This document shows, in pieces, positions 28,735 to 38,652 of a DNA stretch of 43,834 nt; the first letter of the stretch is position 1; every line of letters begins with the position of its first letter. The DNA comes from an uncultured Pelagibacteraceae bacterium (GTDB taxonomy: Bacteria; Pseudomonadota; Alphaproteobacteria; Pelagibacterales; Pelagibacteraceae), in assembly GCA_902559395.1 (NCBI GenBank), contig CACEHR010000009.1:1-43834 (forward strand), given 5' to 3'. The translations under genes and the position numbers were made by a program. Below the pieces are notes generated by a model. The model saw only the letters and a list, made by a program, of their open reading frames with translations, searched no databases and had not been told where the DNA came from.

Positions 28735-30236
28735 TAAAAAATTCCTTTTTTATTATTTTGTTTTAATTTATTTCTTCTTACTTCAATATTCAATTTATGA
28801 AGTTGACCTGATTTTAAATTTCTTAAATTTTGTACTGTTTTTAAAAAACGATTGCTTTCTTTTTTATCCAAAATACCTTCAGTTAAAGTTAAAAATTTAT
28901 TTATATAATTTTCTCTCTTAAACGGTCTTGCTCCATATGGATGTGCGTCTGCTCTATCAAGTTCCTCTATTATTTTTTTTCCATTGTTAAGTGTTACAAC
29001 TACTTTAGCTCCAAAAGCTTTATTTTTTGGATTTGGATCATGATATTTCTTTGTCCATTTTTTATCTTCATATGTTTTAATTGATCTCCAAATTTTAATT
29101 GTACTTTTTCTATTTGCTCTTGCTTTAGTATAAGATTTAACATGATGCCAATCTCCGTCTTCTAAAGCTACAGCAAATATATACATTATAGAATGATCTA
29201 ATGTTTCTCTACTAGCCTTGGGATCCATTTTTTGTGGATCATTAGCACCTGTTCCAATCACATAATGAGTGTGATGACTTGTAAAAATATCAATTTTTTT
29301 AATATAATTTAAATTATTAATTTTTGTTTTTAGCTTTTTAGCTAGATCTATTAATGCTTGCGATTGATATTCTGCAGAATATTCTTTTGTATATGTCTCT
29401 AAGATAGCTTTTTTACTCTCACCTTTTTTTGGTAAAGGGACTTTGTAGTTTGCTTTTTTTCCATCCAATATTCTTGCTATTACACTATCTTCACCCTCAT
29501 ATATTGGACTTGGAGCACCTTCACCTCTCATAGTTCTATCTACAGCTTCGATAGCAAGCTTACCAGCATGAGCAGGAGCATAAGCTTTCCAACTTGAAAT
29601 TTCTCCTTTTCTAGATTGTCTTGTAGATATTGATGTATGTAATGCCTGTTGAACTGCTTGATATATAGTTTCAGTATTTAATTTTAGCATTGTTCCTAAT
29701 CCAGCAGCAACACTAGGGCCTAAATGAGCAATGTGGTCCACCTTGTGCTTATGCAAACAAATACCTTTAACTAAATTTACCTGAACTTCATATGCAGTAA
29801 TTATTCCTCTTAATAAATCCAATCCGCTTTTTTTGTTTTGTTGTGCTACACTTATAAGAGGAGGAATGTTGTCACCTGGATGACTATAATCAGCAGCTAA
29901 GAAAGTATCATGAAAATCTAATTCTCTAACAGCTGTACCATTTGACCATGCTGCCCATTCACAATCAAATTTTAATTTTGAGTTTACACCAAATAAAGTT
30001 GCACCATTTTTTCTAGGGTGTCTTAAAGCCATTTCTCTAGATGAAATTACTGGTTTTCTGTTTAAAGAGGCGATTGCAACAGAAGCATTATCAATAATTC
30101 TATTGATAACCATTTCAATAGCATCTTTATCTAATTTAGCGTTATCGCTTGATATCTCTGCAATTTTCCATGCCAGCTGTTTCTTCTTAGGAAGATTAAT
30201 TTTTGATGGATATACTTTAACTGTATGTAATAACAA
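28734..30236 (-). CDS. prpD: 2-methylcitrate dehydratase (MmgE/PrpD family)
   Basis: Dehydrates 2-methylcitrate in the propionate-oxidising cycle. It has 500 residues with MmgE/PrpD landmarks: [14 protein letters not shown] near residue 100, [48 protein letters not shown] and [20 protein letters not shown]. It is first of prpD-prpB-prpC. There is no prpR-type regulator or prpE gene beside it. Bacteria using PrpD need an isomerase/aconitase for the next step, which is not in the window. Confidence 0.93.
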   Translation of the reverse strand: MLLHTVKVYPSKINLPKKKQLAWKIAEISSDNAKLDKDAIEMVINRIIDNASVAIASLNRKPVISSREMALRHPRKNGATLFGVNSKLKFDCEWAAWSNGTAVRELDFHDTFLAADYSHPGDNIPPLISVAQQNKKSGLDLLRGIITAYEVQVNLVKGICLHKHKVDHIAHLGPSVAAGLGTMLKLNTETIYQAVQQALHTSISTRQSRKGEISSWKAYAPAHAGKLAIEAVDRTMRGEGAPSPIYEGEDSVIARILDGKKANYKVPLPKKGESKKAILETYTKEYSAEYQSQALIDLAKKLKTKINNLNYIKKIDIFTSHHTHYVIGTGANDPQKMDPKASRETLDHSIMYIFAVALEDGDWHHVKSYTKARANRKSTIKIWRSIKTYEDKKWTKKYHDPNPKNKAFGAKVVVTLNNGKKIIEELDRADAHPYGARPFKRENYINKFLTLTEGILDKKESNRFLKTVQNLRNLKSGQLHKLNIEVRRNKLKQNNKKGIF

Positions 30237-30289
30237 AATTACTCCTTATTTGTGATTTTGTTTTAATAGTTAAAATAAATTAATCAATA

Positions 30290-30955
30290 TTAAAGATATT
30301 CCGATACTATTTTCTCTATACCTACAAAGTCTTTTATAATGTGATTATGATAAATTTCCTCAGATCTTATTTCTGTATATCCATATTTTAGTAATATTAT
30401 TGGAATTTCAGCGGCCTTAGCAGCATTAGCATCAGTTTCACTGTCACCAATCATCAATGATTTATTTTTATCTCCATCTAATATTTCTATAGTAGTTGTT
30501 AAATGTCGAGGGTCTGGTTTGCAATATTCAAAAGTATTATAACCAGCGACATACTCAAAATAATCATAAATCCCAATTTTTTTTAAAAGATCAACCGCCA
30601 AGTGTTCAGTTTTATTCGTACATACTGCCATAGAAATATTTTCATTTTTACACCAATTTAAAAATTCCTTTACACCGTTGATTAATTTACTTTCATGTAA
30701 AATATTTTTCCCATAATAAGATAAAAATTCATCAGTCATTTCATTTTGAATTTTTTCATCAAACCATTTCCATTGACCATTAGCCTTTGCCATCATAGCT
30801 TTTGCTCCTTTGCCAACTGCATTTTTTAATTCTCCTAAAGTTTTTGTAGGATAACCAAATTTTTTCATTACATGGTTATGGGCGCGGATTAAATCTGGAG
30901 CTGTATCCACTAATGTGCCGTCTAAATCAAATAAAATTGTAAATTTTTGTTTCAT
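30290..30955 (-). CDS. gph: phosphoglycolate phosphatase (HAD family)
   Basis: Removes phosphate from 2-phosphoglycolate formed in DNA repair or by oxygenase side reactions. It has 221 residues of the HAD fold: motif I FDLDGTLVDTAPDL with nucleophile and acid/base Asp, motif II VCTNK, the Lys of CKPDPRHL (motif III), and motif IV GDSETDA. The cap domain lies between motif I and II. It sits 53 nt upstream of prpD on the same strand and could lead that transcript. Other HAD phosphatases with this cap, such as pyrimidine nucleotidases, are possible, but the LVDTAPDL start favours Gph. Confidence 0.85.
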   Translation of the reverse strand: MKQKFTILFDLDGTLVDTAPDLIRAHNHVMKKFGYPTKTLGELKNAVGKGAKAMMAKANGQWKWFDEKIQNEMTDEFLSYYGKNILHESKLINGVKEFLNWCKNENISMAVCTNKTEHLAVDLLKKIGIYDYFEYVAGYNTFEYCKPDPRHLTTTIEILDGDKNKSLMIGDSETDANAAKAAEIPIILLKYGYTEIRSEEIYHNHIIKDFVGIEKIVSEYL

Positions 30956-31024
30956 TTTAAAAGTATTTTAAAGAAATAAATTGTGAATTAATCAATACAT
31001 ATTCTTAATGTAAATCAATTCTAA

Positions 31025-31636
31025 ATGAAAGTTTTAAATCAAAAAAAACTAAGAGAGAAATTTATAAAATCAGGAGTTAAGATGATTAGTCCTGAAACTA
31101 TTTTTTTTTCAAAAGATACTAAGATTGGAAGTAATGTAACTATAGAACCATATGTTGTTATTCGATCTAAGGTTAAAATTGGGAATAATGTAATTATAAA
31201 ATCTTTTTCACATTTAGAGTCTTGTAAAATTGAAAATAAAGTTGAGATTGGTCCATATGCTAGAATAAGACCCAATACAATTTTAAAAGAAGGATCCAGA
31301 GTAGGTAATTTTGTAGAGATTAAAAAAAGTACTTTAGGAAATAAATCTAAAGTTAACCATCTATCATATGTCGGTGATGCTCAAATTGGAAAATCAGTAA
31401 ATATAGGTGCAGGCACAATTACTTGTAATTATGATGGTATAAATAAGAATAAGACAAAAATTAAAGATAAAGTATTTATAGGCTCAAACTCTTCTTTAGT
31501 TGCTCCAATTACCATAAACCAAGATAGTATTGTTGGAGCTGGATCAGTAATAACAAAGAGTGTTAAAAAAAAATCTTTAGCACTAACAAGATCGCCACAA
31601 TTAGAAGTTAAGAATTATAAAAGAAAGAAAAAATAA
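31025..31636 (+). CDS. glmU: GlmU acetyltransferase domain as a stand-alone protein
   Basis: Corresponds only to the C-terminal left-handed beta-helix half of GlmU, which acetylates glucosamine-1-phosphate in UDP-GlcNAc synthesis. The 203 residues begin at the inter-domain linker (SPETIFFSKDTKIGSNVTIEP). They keep the acetyl-transfer residues: ARIRPN (Arg), GNFVEIKKS (Lys), catalytic His112 in NHLSYVGDA, and NIGAGTITCNYDG. Hexapeptide repeats fill the rest, with a basic tail. The N-terminal uridylyltransferase half (about 230 residues, with its LAAGxGTRM loop) is absent, and the 69-nt gap to gph has no room for it. glmS follows after 3 nt, so the pathway link is clear. Confidence 0.88.
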   Translation: MKVLNQKKLREKFIKSGVKMISPETIFFSKDTKIGSNVTIEPYVVIRSKVKIGNNVIIKSFSHLESCKIENKVEIGPYARIRPNTILKEGSRVGNFVEIKKSTLGNKSKVNHLSYVGDAQIGKSVNIGAGTITCNYDGINKNKTKIKDKVFIGSNSSLVAPITINQDSIVGAGSVITKSVKKKSLALTRSPQLEVKNYKRKKK

Positions 31637-31639
31637 TTT

Positions 31640-33460
31640 ATGTGTGGAATTATTGGAATATCTAGTAACAAACCTGTTTCCGCAAATATAATTAATTCAT
31701 TAAAAAAATTAGAATACAGAGGATATGACTCGGCGGGTATAGCTACACTTTCAGATGGTGAAATCAATGAAGTTAAATCAGAGGGTAGAGTAGATAATTT
31801 GGAAAATAATTTTGATTTAAAAAACTTAAGAGGAAATATTGGTATAGGGCATGTAAGATGGGCAACTCATGGAATTCCAAATAGTTTAAATGCACATCCT
31901 CATTCCTCTCATAACGTTTCAGTAGTTCATAATGGAATTATTGAAAACTCTACAATATTAAAAAAACATTTAATTAACAAAGGTCACAAATTTAAATCAC
32001 AGACAGATACAGAAGTAATCGTTCATTTAATAACAGATCATTTAAAGACTTCAGAATTAGAAGAAGCCATTACAAAAACGTTAAAACAACTTCATGGTAG
32101 CTTTGCTCTTGGAATTGTTTTTAAAGATATGCCAGACTTAATAGTTGGTGCTAGAAGAGGGTCACCACTAGCTGTTGGCTATGGTCCAAATGAAAACTAT
32201 CTAGGATCAGACTCTTATGCTTTGAAATCTATGACGAATAAAATTACCTATCTTGATGATGGTGAATTTTGTGTTGTAAAAAAGGATCAAGTTCTTTTTT
32301 TTAATGAAGAAGGAAAAAAAGTTAATAAAAAAATATTAGAATTATCATCAGATGAAGCAAGTTATGACAAAGGTGATTTCAAACATTTCATGGCAAAAGA
32401 AATTGAAGAACAACCAACAACAATTAAAACAGGAATAAAAGAATACGTAGATAATGTAAATAAAGAGATAAATATTTTTAATTTTCCATGGAAAATAGAA
32501 GAGATTAATTCAATAACTTTAATTGGATGTGGAACCGCATACCATTCTTGTTTAATGGCCAAATATTGGTTTGAGGAGCTTACAAACTTAGATGTTAACA
32601 TAGATATAGCATCAGAATTTAGATATAGAAAAAATAGGTTCAAAAAAGATACTTTATATGTTTTTGTTTCACAATCAGGAGAAACAGCAGATACTTATGC
32701 AGCCTTAGATCTTTGTAATAAAAATAATATGAAGACATGTGCGGTAGTCAATGTAATTGAAAGCTCAATTGCAAGAGACTCTAATTTTGTTTTACCAATT
32801 CATTGTGGTCCTGAAATAGGAGTTGCTTCAACAAAAGCATTTCTAGGTCAAATACTAGTATTGTATATTTTAGCCTTAAAACTTGGTTCATTAAGAAAAG
32901 AAATTGAAAAAAAAGAATACCAAGAAAAGATTAGAGACTTAAAAGATCTACCGGGATTAATAGAAAAAACTTTACTACATGATAATGATATTCAGGCAAT
33001 ATCCTCAACATTTAATGAAGCTAAAGGTTCAATGTTTTTAGGAAGAGGTTTTTCATATCCGATAGCTTTAGAAGGTGCATTAAAACTTAAAGAGCTTTCA
33101 TACGTTCATGCCGAAGGATATCCGGCTGGTGAAATGAAACATGGGCCATTAGCTTTAATTGAAGAGGGAATGCCTGTAGTAGTTTTGGCTCCTAGAGATA
33201 ATTATTACAAAAAAACAATTTCGAACATGCAGGAAGTTATTGCTAGAGGAGCGAAGGTACTATTGATAACCAACAAAAGTAAAGATGAAGTTGTGTCAGA
33301 AAATATTTGGGAAACTATTGAAGTTGAGAATACAAATGATGACTTGCTTCCATTCCTTTTGACTATTCCACTTCAAAAACTTGCTTATTACTCTGCTCTT
33401 AAAAAAGGTTATGACATTGATAAGCCTAGAAATTTGGCTAAATCTGTCACTGTTGAATAA
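31640..33460 (+). CDS. glmS: glutamine-fructose-6-phosphate aminotransferase (isomerizing)
   Basis: Makes glucosamine-6-phosphate, first step to UDP-GlcNAc. It has 606 residues. The N-terminal Ntn amidotransferase begins MCGIIGI with the catalytic Cys exposed after Met removal, then LEYRGYDSAGIA, GHVRWATHG and HNGIIEN. Two SIS domains follow with GCGTAYHSC, SQSGETADTYAA, and FLGRGFSYPIALEGALKLKE, and the C-tail is KPRNLAKSVTVE. No glmS ribozyme-like leader fits in the 3-nt gap to the GlmU-domain gene, so control must lie elsewhere. Confidence 0.98.
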   Translation: MCGIIGISSNKPVSANIINSLKKLEYRGYDSAGIATLSDGEINEVKSEGRVDNLENNFDLKNLRGNIGIGHVRWATHGIPNSLNAHPHSSHNVSVVHNGIIENSTILKKHLINKGHKFKSQTDTEVIVHLITDHLKTSELEEAITKTLKQLHGSFALGIVFKDMPDLIVGARRGSPLAVGYGPNENYLGSDSYALKSMTNKITYLDDGEFCVVKKDQVLFFNEEGKKVNKKILELSSDEASYDKGDFKHFMAKEIEEQPTTIKTGIKEYVDNVNKEINIFNFPWKIEEINSITLIGCGTAYHSCLMAKYWFEELTNLDVNIDIASEFRYRKNRFKKDTLYVFVSQSGETADTYAALDLCNKNNMKTCAVVNVIESSIARDSNFVLPIHCGPEIGVASTKAFLGQILVLYILALKLGSLRKEIEKKEYQEKIRDLKDLPGLIEKTLLHDNDIQAISSTFNEAKGSMFLGRGFSYPIALEGALKLKELSYVHAEGYPAGEMKHGPLALIEEGMPVVVLAPRDNYYKKTISNMQEVIARGAKVLLITNKSKDEVVSENIWETIEVENTNDDLLPFLLTIPLQKLAYYSALKKGYDIDKPRNLAKSVTVE

Positions 33461-33495
33461 ACTTTAAACTCTGTTAAAACACCTCTAGGTTGAAT

Positions 33496-34875
33496 ATGAA
33501 AAGTTGGAAAAAAAATAGTTGGAGAAAATATCCTGTAAAACATATTCCAGAATATCCAGATAAAAAAGAACTGGACAAAGTTTTGGATAAGATAGGAACA
33601 TTTCCTCCGTTAGTATTTGCTGGAGAAACAAGACATCTAAAAAGTCAGTTAGCTGATGTTGTGGATGGAAAAGCATTTTTACTTCAGGGTGGAGATTGTG
33701 CTGAAAGTTTTGCAGAATTTAATCCAGATAATATTAGAGACACTTTTAAACTAATGTTGCAAATGTCATTAGTTTTAACTTACTCTGCATCATTACCAGT
33801 AGTAAAAGTTGGAAGAATAGCTGGTCAATTTTCTAAACCTAGAAGTGCACCAACAGAAATAAAAGATGGGGTAGAGCTTCCAAGCTATTTAGGTGATAAC
33901 ATAAATGCTATGGAATTTACTGAAAAGGCTAGAGTTCCAGATCCTAAAAGATTATTCAAGGCATACTCACAATCAGCTGCAACTTTAAATTTAATCAGAG
34001 CATTTTGTCATGGAGGTTTTGCAGATCTTAAGAATGTTCATAATTGGAATTTAGGCTTCATTAAAAATTCACCTGAATTAAAAAGATTTAAAGAATTAGA
34101 AGATAATATTGCAAATGCATTAGCTTTCATGGATGCATGTGGAATTAATTCAGATTTTAACAGAAGATTGAAAACCGTTAACTTCTGGACATCACATGAG
34201 GCATTACTGCTCCCTTTTGAAGAAACAATGACAAGAACAGACTCTACAACAGGAGAAAATCATGACACATCAGCTCACTTTGTTTGGATTGGAGACAGAA
34301 CAAGACAACTTGATGGTGGCCATGTTGAGTTTTGTAGAGGTATAGAAAATCCAATAGGAATTAAATGTGGACCAACCTTAAAGGCTGATGATTTAATTAA
34401 TCTTTGTAATAGAATAAATCCTAAGAATGAAAAAGGTAAAATCACACTAATATCAAGATTTGGTGCCGATAATGTTTCAAAATTTTTACCTAAATTAATT
34501 AGGGCAATAAAAAAAGAAGGTTTAAATGTAATTTGGTCATGTGATCCTTGTCATGGAAATACAGTAAAAGCTGCTACAGGATTTAAAACAAGACCATTTA
34601 ACAGTGTGTTAAAAGAAGTTAAAAATGTTTTTGCATGTCACCAAAGCGAAGGAAGTTACGCTGGTGGTTTGCATATAGAATTAACTGGTCAAGATGTAAC
34701 TGAGTGCATTGGTGGAGCTCAAAAGATATCAGAAAAAGACTTATCATCAAGATATCACACTCATTGTGACCCAAGACTAAATGCAAACCAAGCTCTAGAA
34801 TTAGCTTTCTTGATTTCAGATGAGATTAAAAAGAATAGCTCTTATTCTAAAAATGCAGATAGAGCGGCATCTTAA
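33496..34875 (+). CDS. aroG: 3-deoxy-7-phosphoheptulonate synthase, class II
   Basis: First enzyme of the shikimate pathway, joining PEP and erythrose-4-phosphate. It has 459 residues from the ATG at 33496, with AGG 7 nt upstream; a TTG at 33490 is less likely. Class II (plant/Mycobacterium type) signatures are LLQGGDCAESF with the metal-binding Cys, VGRIAGQFSKPRS, GDRTRQLDGGHVEF, WSCDPCHGNT, and GLHIELTGQDVTECIGG. No separate regulatory domain is seen. It is unrelated in sequence to the class I AroG of E. coli, so the symbol follows usage for class II enzymes. Confidence 0.94.
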   Translation: MKSWKKNSWRKYPVKHIPEYPDKKELDKVLDKIGTFPPLVFAGETRHLKSQLADVVDGKAFLLQGGDCAESFAEFNPDNIRDTFKLMLQMSLVLTYSASLPVVKVGRIAGQFSKPRSAPTEIKDGVELPSYLGDNINAMEFTEKARVPDPKRLFKAYSQSAATLNLIRAFCHGGFADLKNVHNWNLGFIKNSPELKRFKELEDNIANALAFMDACGINSDFNRRLKTVNFWTSHEALLLPFEETMTRTDSTTGENHDTSAHFVWIGDRTRQLDGGHVEFCRGIENPIGIKCGPTLKADDLINLCNRINPKNEKGKITLISRFGADNVSKFLPKLIRAIKKEGLNVIWSCDPCHGNTVKAATGFKTRPFNSVLKEVKNVFACHQSEGSYAGGLHIELTGQDVTECIGGAQKISEKDLSSRYHTHCDPRLNANQALELAFLISDEIKKNSSYSKNADRAAS

Positions 34876-34913
34876 GACATTGTAAAATTTTAAATATCTA
34901 ATAATTTTAAGTC

Positions 34914-35651
34914 ATGAACGCTTCAAAAAAAGTAAATTTTATTTCTAATTGGATTAAAGATTATGCAAATAATATGCCAACTAAGGCAGAGTCGTTGGTT
35001 ATAGGAATTTCTGGAGGAATAGATTCGTCAGTTTCTAGTACATTAAGCGCAATGACTGGTTTAAAAACTATTGTTTTGTCAATGCCAATCAAACAGAAAT
35101 CACATCAACATGATTTAAGTTTAAAGCATCAAGAGTGGCTAGTTAAAAATTTTAAAAATGTTGAGGCACATACTATCAATTTAGATGAATTATTTTTGGC
35201 TTTTAGTTCTAGTTTATCAAATTTTAACAATGAACATGGAATGGCAAATTCTAGAGCTAGATTGAGAATGACAACACTTTATCAAGTTGCTGCAGCAAAT
35301 AAAGGAATAGTAGTTGGAACTGGAAATAAAGTTGAAGATTTTGGTGTTGGGTTTTACACAAAATATGGAGATGGTGGGGTAGATATCTCTCCTATAGCTG
35401 ATTGCAATAAAACAGAAGTTTGGGAGCTTGGAAAAGAGCTTGGAATTTTAAAAGAAATTATAGATGCGGCCCCTACTGATGGTTTATGGGACGACGGAAG
35501 AACTGATGAAGGTCAACTTGGACTAAAATATGAAGAATTAGAAGAAGCTATGGATAATCCTAATTCAGCTAATCGAGCTAAATACGAAACTATTAGAAAA
35601 CAAAATTTGCATAAAATGGAGCCAATTCCTGTGTGCAAAATTCCAAATTAA
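34914..35651 (+). CDS. nadE: NH3-dependent NAD synthetase
   Basis: Amidates deamido-NAD in the last step of NAD synthesis. It has 245 residues with the PP-loop SGGIDSSVSS near residue 35, NSRARLRMTTLYQVAA, and GTGNKVEDFGVGFYTKYGDG with conserved DISPIADCNKTEVW. There is no N-terminal glutaminase domain, so ammonia is the likely donor. A hairpin with a T-run follows the stop. With nadK at 2387 it is the second NAD(P) gene in the window, but they are not linked. Confidence 0.95.
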   Translation: MNASKKVNFISNWIKDYANNMPTKAESLVIGISGGIDSSVSSTLSAMTGLKTIVLSMPIKQKSHQHDLSLKHQEWLVKNFKNVEAHTINLDELFLAFSSSLSNFNNEHGMANSRARLRMTTLYQVAAANKGIVVGTGNKVEDFGVGFYTKYGDGGVDISPIADCNKTEVWELGKELGILKEIIDAAPTDGLWDDGRTDEGQLGLKYEELEEAMDNPNSANRAKYETIRKQNLHKMEPIPVCKIPN

Positions 35652-35653
35652 TC

Positions 35654-35678
35654 AAATAGATTCACAAATCTATTTTTT
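35654..35678 (+). terminator. intrinsic terminator after nadE
   Basis: AAATAGATT (35654-35662), loop CACA, AATCTATTT (35667-35675), then further T to 35678: a 9-bp AT-rich stem running into TTTTTT. It begins 3 nt after the nadE stop and ends 18 nt before cysS. The stem is weak because it holds only one G-C pair, but shape and position fit. Confidence 0.6.
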
Positions 35679-35696
35679 AAGTATATTCCTAAAATA

Positions 35697-37052
35697 ATGA
35701 GTAAAGATATTTTTTTAACAAACAATCTAACAAATAAAAAAGAGAAGTTTGTTCCACTAGATAAAAGTAACATTAGAATGTATGTGTGTGGTCCAACTGT
35801 TTATGATGATCCTCATATTGGGAATGCAAGACCAATAGTCGTATTTGATATTCTATTTAAAATTTTTAAAAAAAATTATCCTAAAGTTACTTATGTGCGA
35901 AATATTACAGATGTTGATGATAAAATTATTCAATCTTCAAAAGAAAATAATATTTCAATTTCAGAATTAACAAGCAAAGTAACTAAAAATTTTAGTGAAG
36001 ATTGTAATTACTTAAATTGTGAAGAGCCAACCCATCAACCTAAAGCAACAGAAAATATAGATTTGATGGTTGAAATGATTTCAGAATTAATAAAAAAAGG
36101 ATTTGCTTATGAAAATAATAAGCATGTTTATTTTGAGGTTAAAAAATTCAAGGATTATGGTCAACTATCAAATAAAAAATTAGATGAGCTAATTGCTGGA
36201 TCCAGAGTAGAAGTCAGTGAAAATAAAAAAAATTCAGAAGATTTTGTTTTATGGAAACCTTCAGAAGACGATGAACCTTCATGGGAGTCTCCCTGGGGAA
36301 TAGGAAGGCCAGGATGGCATCTAGAGTGTTCAGCAATGTCAAAGAAATTTTTAGGAGATGAGTTTGATGTTCATGGAGGTGGTATAGATTTGTTATTTCC
36401 TCATCATGAAAATGAAATAGCTCAATCAAGATGTGCAAATGATACAAAAATATTTGCAAAATTTTGGATGCATAATGCATTTATAACTATGTCTAATGAA
36501 AAGATGGCTAAGTCTCAGGGAAATATTTTAAAAATAAAGGATTTTAGAAACAAGATAAGTGGTCAAGTTTTAAGATTAGCTCTACTGAGTGCCCATTATA
36601 AACAACCATTAGATTGGAATGATAAACTTCTGGATGACTGTCAAAACACGATAAATAAATGGTACAATTCATATTTAGATATTGAAAATAATTCTAAAGT
36701 TTCTGATGAAATTCTTCAGCCACTTTACGATGATTTAAACACTCCTGGATATATTGCTAATTTACATCAATTATATGACAAAGCTCAAAAAGGTAACGAT
36801 GAAGATAAATCCTCATTTGTCTCTGCTTGTCAATTTGTTGGACTATTAAATGAAAGTAAAGAAAACTGGCTTAGATTTAAAATTAGTAAAGCTTTAATTT
36901 CTGAAAAAGAAATTTTACAAAAAATTCAGGAAAGAAATAAGTCTAGAGAGAACAAAAATTACGAAGAAGCTGATAAAATTAGAAAAGAGCTTTTAGATAA
37001 AGGTGTTTTAATCGAAGATAAAGATGGTAAAACGACTTGGAAATTTAAATGA
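35697..37052 (+). CDS. cysS: cysteinyl-tRNA synthetase
   Basis: Charges tRNA-Cys. It has 451 residues of class I synthetase architecture: zinc/ATP site MYVCGPTVYDDPHIGNARP with the HIGH-type HIGN, GWHLECSAMSKKFLG, FPHHENEIAQS (zinc His/Glu), and the ATP loop KMAKSQGN, a KMSKS variant. The C-terminal DALR/anticodon region is short, ending REN..EEADKIRKELLDKGV. It overlaps cimA by 4 nt (ATGA), indicating translational coupling. Confidence 0.97.
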   Translation: MSKDIFLTNNLTNKKEKFVPLDKSNIRMYVCGPTVYDDPHIGNARPIVVFDILFKIFKKNYPKVTYVRNITDVDDKIIQSSKENNISISELTSKVTKNFSEDCNYLNCEEPTHQPKATENIDLMVEMISELIKKGFAYENNKHVYFEVKKFKDYGQLSNKKLDELIAGSRVEVSENKKNSEDFVLWKPSEDDEPSWESPWGIGRPGWHLECSAMSKKFLGDEFDVHGGGIDLLFPHHENEIAQSRCANDTKIFAKFWMHNAFITMSNEKMAKSQGNILKIKDFRNKISGQVLRLALLSAHYKQPLDWNDKLLDDCQNTINKWYNSYLDIENNSKVSDEILQPLYDDLNTPGYIANLHQLYDKAQKGNDEDKSSFVSACQFVGLLNESKENWLRFKISKALISEKEILQKIQERNKSRENKNYEEADKIRKELLDKGVLIEDKDGKTTWKFK

Positions 37053-38650
37053 GCAAGGAACAACTTTATATATTTGACACAACACTCCGTGATGGCGCAC
37101 AAACACAAGGTGTAGATTTTTCAATTGATGATAAGGAAAAAATCTCATCAGCTTTAGATAAATTGGGTGTGGATTATGTTGAAGGAGGTTGGCCAGGTGC
37201 AAATCCAACTGATACTGAGTTTTTCAATAAGGATCATAATTTTAAAACAACGAAATTAACTGCATTTGGAATGACTAAAAAATCTGAACACAGTGCAGAA
37301 AATGACCCTATGCTCTCTTCATTAATTAATTCAAAAAGCACTTCTGTTTGCTTGTTTGGAAAATCATGGGATTTTCAAGTGGATGTCGCTTTAGGGATAA
37401 GTAATGAAGAAAATTTAATAAATATAAGCGAAAGTACAAAACATATTGTTAAATCTGGAAAAGAGTTCATGTTTGATGCTGAACATTTTTTTGATGGATA
37501 TAAAGCTAATCCAGAATATGCAATGTCATGTTTAAAAGCTGCTTTTGATAATGGTGCTAGATGGATTGTATTATGTGATACTAACGGCGGTACACTTCCA
37601 CATGAGATAACAGAAATTGTATCTAAAGTAAGTCAGCAAATTCCGGGAAAAAATTTAGGAATACATGCTCATAATGATACCGAAAATGCAGTAGCTAATA
37701 GTCTTGCAGCAGTTCAAGCAGGTGTTAGACAAGTACAGGGCACAATCAATGGTTTGGGTGAAAGATGTGGAAATGCTAATTTGATGTCATTAATTCCTTC
37801 TTTTTTTTTAAAGAAAGATTTTTCAAACAAGTTTGAATTAAATATTAAAAGAGAAAATTTAAAAAACTTAACTCAATGCTCAAGGTTATTAGATGAGATA
37901 TTAAATAGGAAACCAAATAAACATTTACCTTATGTTGGAGCTTCTGCTTTTTCTCATAAGGGTGGAATGCATGTTTCAGCTGTTCAAAAAGATCCTAAAA
38001 CCTATGAGCACATAAATCCAGAAGAAGTTGGAAATTCTAGGAATATAGTCGTCTCAGATCAATCGGGCCAATCAAATATAATGTCAAGATTGAATTCAAT
38101 AGGAATTAAAGTTGAGAAAAGTGATCCAAAAATTAAAAAACTTTTAGATGAAGTGAAAGATAGAGAATTTATTGGTTATAGTTATGATGGTGCTGATGCA
38201 TCCTTTGAGTTGTTAGCTAGAAGATTAATGGGCGAGATACCAAGATATATTTCAATTAATGAATATGATGTTTCAGTAAAGAAAGACAATGCAGGAGAAA
38301 TAGTTTCATATGCAAAAGCTCAATTAGAAGTAGATGGAGACAAAATTTTGTGTGAAGGACAAGGAAACGGACCTGTTAATGCTCTAGATAATGCAATTAG
38401 AAAGAATGTTAACAAGCTTGCCAAATATTCAGAATATTTAAAAGATTTAAGACTAGTTGATTACAAAGTGAGAATTTTAAACACTGGTACAGAAGCTGTA
38501 ACAAGAGTGAGTATTGAAAGTACAGATTCGAAAGGTGTTAATTGGTTTACTATTGGAGTATCACCAAATATCATTGATGCATCTTTCAAAGCTCTTATTG
38601 ATAGTTTAGATTATAAGTTGTTTAAGGATAAAGCCCCTGGAAGTTCGTAA
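37049..38650 (+). CDS. cimA: (R)-citramalate synthase
   Basis: Condenses pyruvate and acetyl-CoA to citramalate, giving a threonine-independent route to 2-oxobutyrate and isoleucine. It has 533 residues of the DRE-TIM (IPM synthase-like) family: FDTTLRDGAQTQG at the N-terminus, CDTNGGTLPHEI, and metal-binding GIHAHNDTENAVANSL. GLGERCGNANL follows, with a LeuA-type C-terminal regulatory domain from about residue 400. The DGAQTQGVDFSIDDK start and the YVEGGWPGANP segment are typical of the CimA branch rather than LeuA. It overlaps cysS by 4 nt and is followed after 2 nt by a DUF1989 gene. Confidence 0.9.
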   Translation: MSKEQLYIFDTTLRDGAQTQGVDFSIDDKEKISSALDKLGVDYVEGGWPGANPTDTEFFNKDHNFKTTKLTAFGMTKKSEHSAENDPMLSSLINSKSTSVCLFGKSWDFQVDVALGISNEENLINISESTKHIVKSGKEFMFDAEHFFDGYKANPEYAMSCLKAAFDNGARWIVLCDTNGGTLPHEITEIVSKVSQQIPGKNLGIHAHNDTENAVANSLAAVQAGVRQVQGTINGLGERCGNANLMSLIPSFFLKKDFSNKFELNIKRENLKNLTQCSRLLDEILNRKPNKHLPYVGASAFSHKGGMHVSAVQKDPKTYEHINPEEVGNSRNIVVSDQSGQSNIMSRLNSIGIKVEKSDPKIKKLLDEVKDREFIGYSYDGADASFELLARRLMGEIPRYISINEYDVSVKKDNAGEIVSYAKAQLEVDGDKILCEGQGNGPVNALDNAIRKNVNKLAKYSEYLKDLRLVDYKVRILNTGTEAVTRVSIESTDSKGVNWFTIGVSPNIIDASFKALIDSLDYKLFKDKAPGSS

Positions 38651-38652
38651 GA

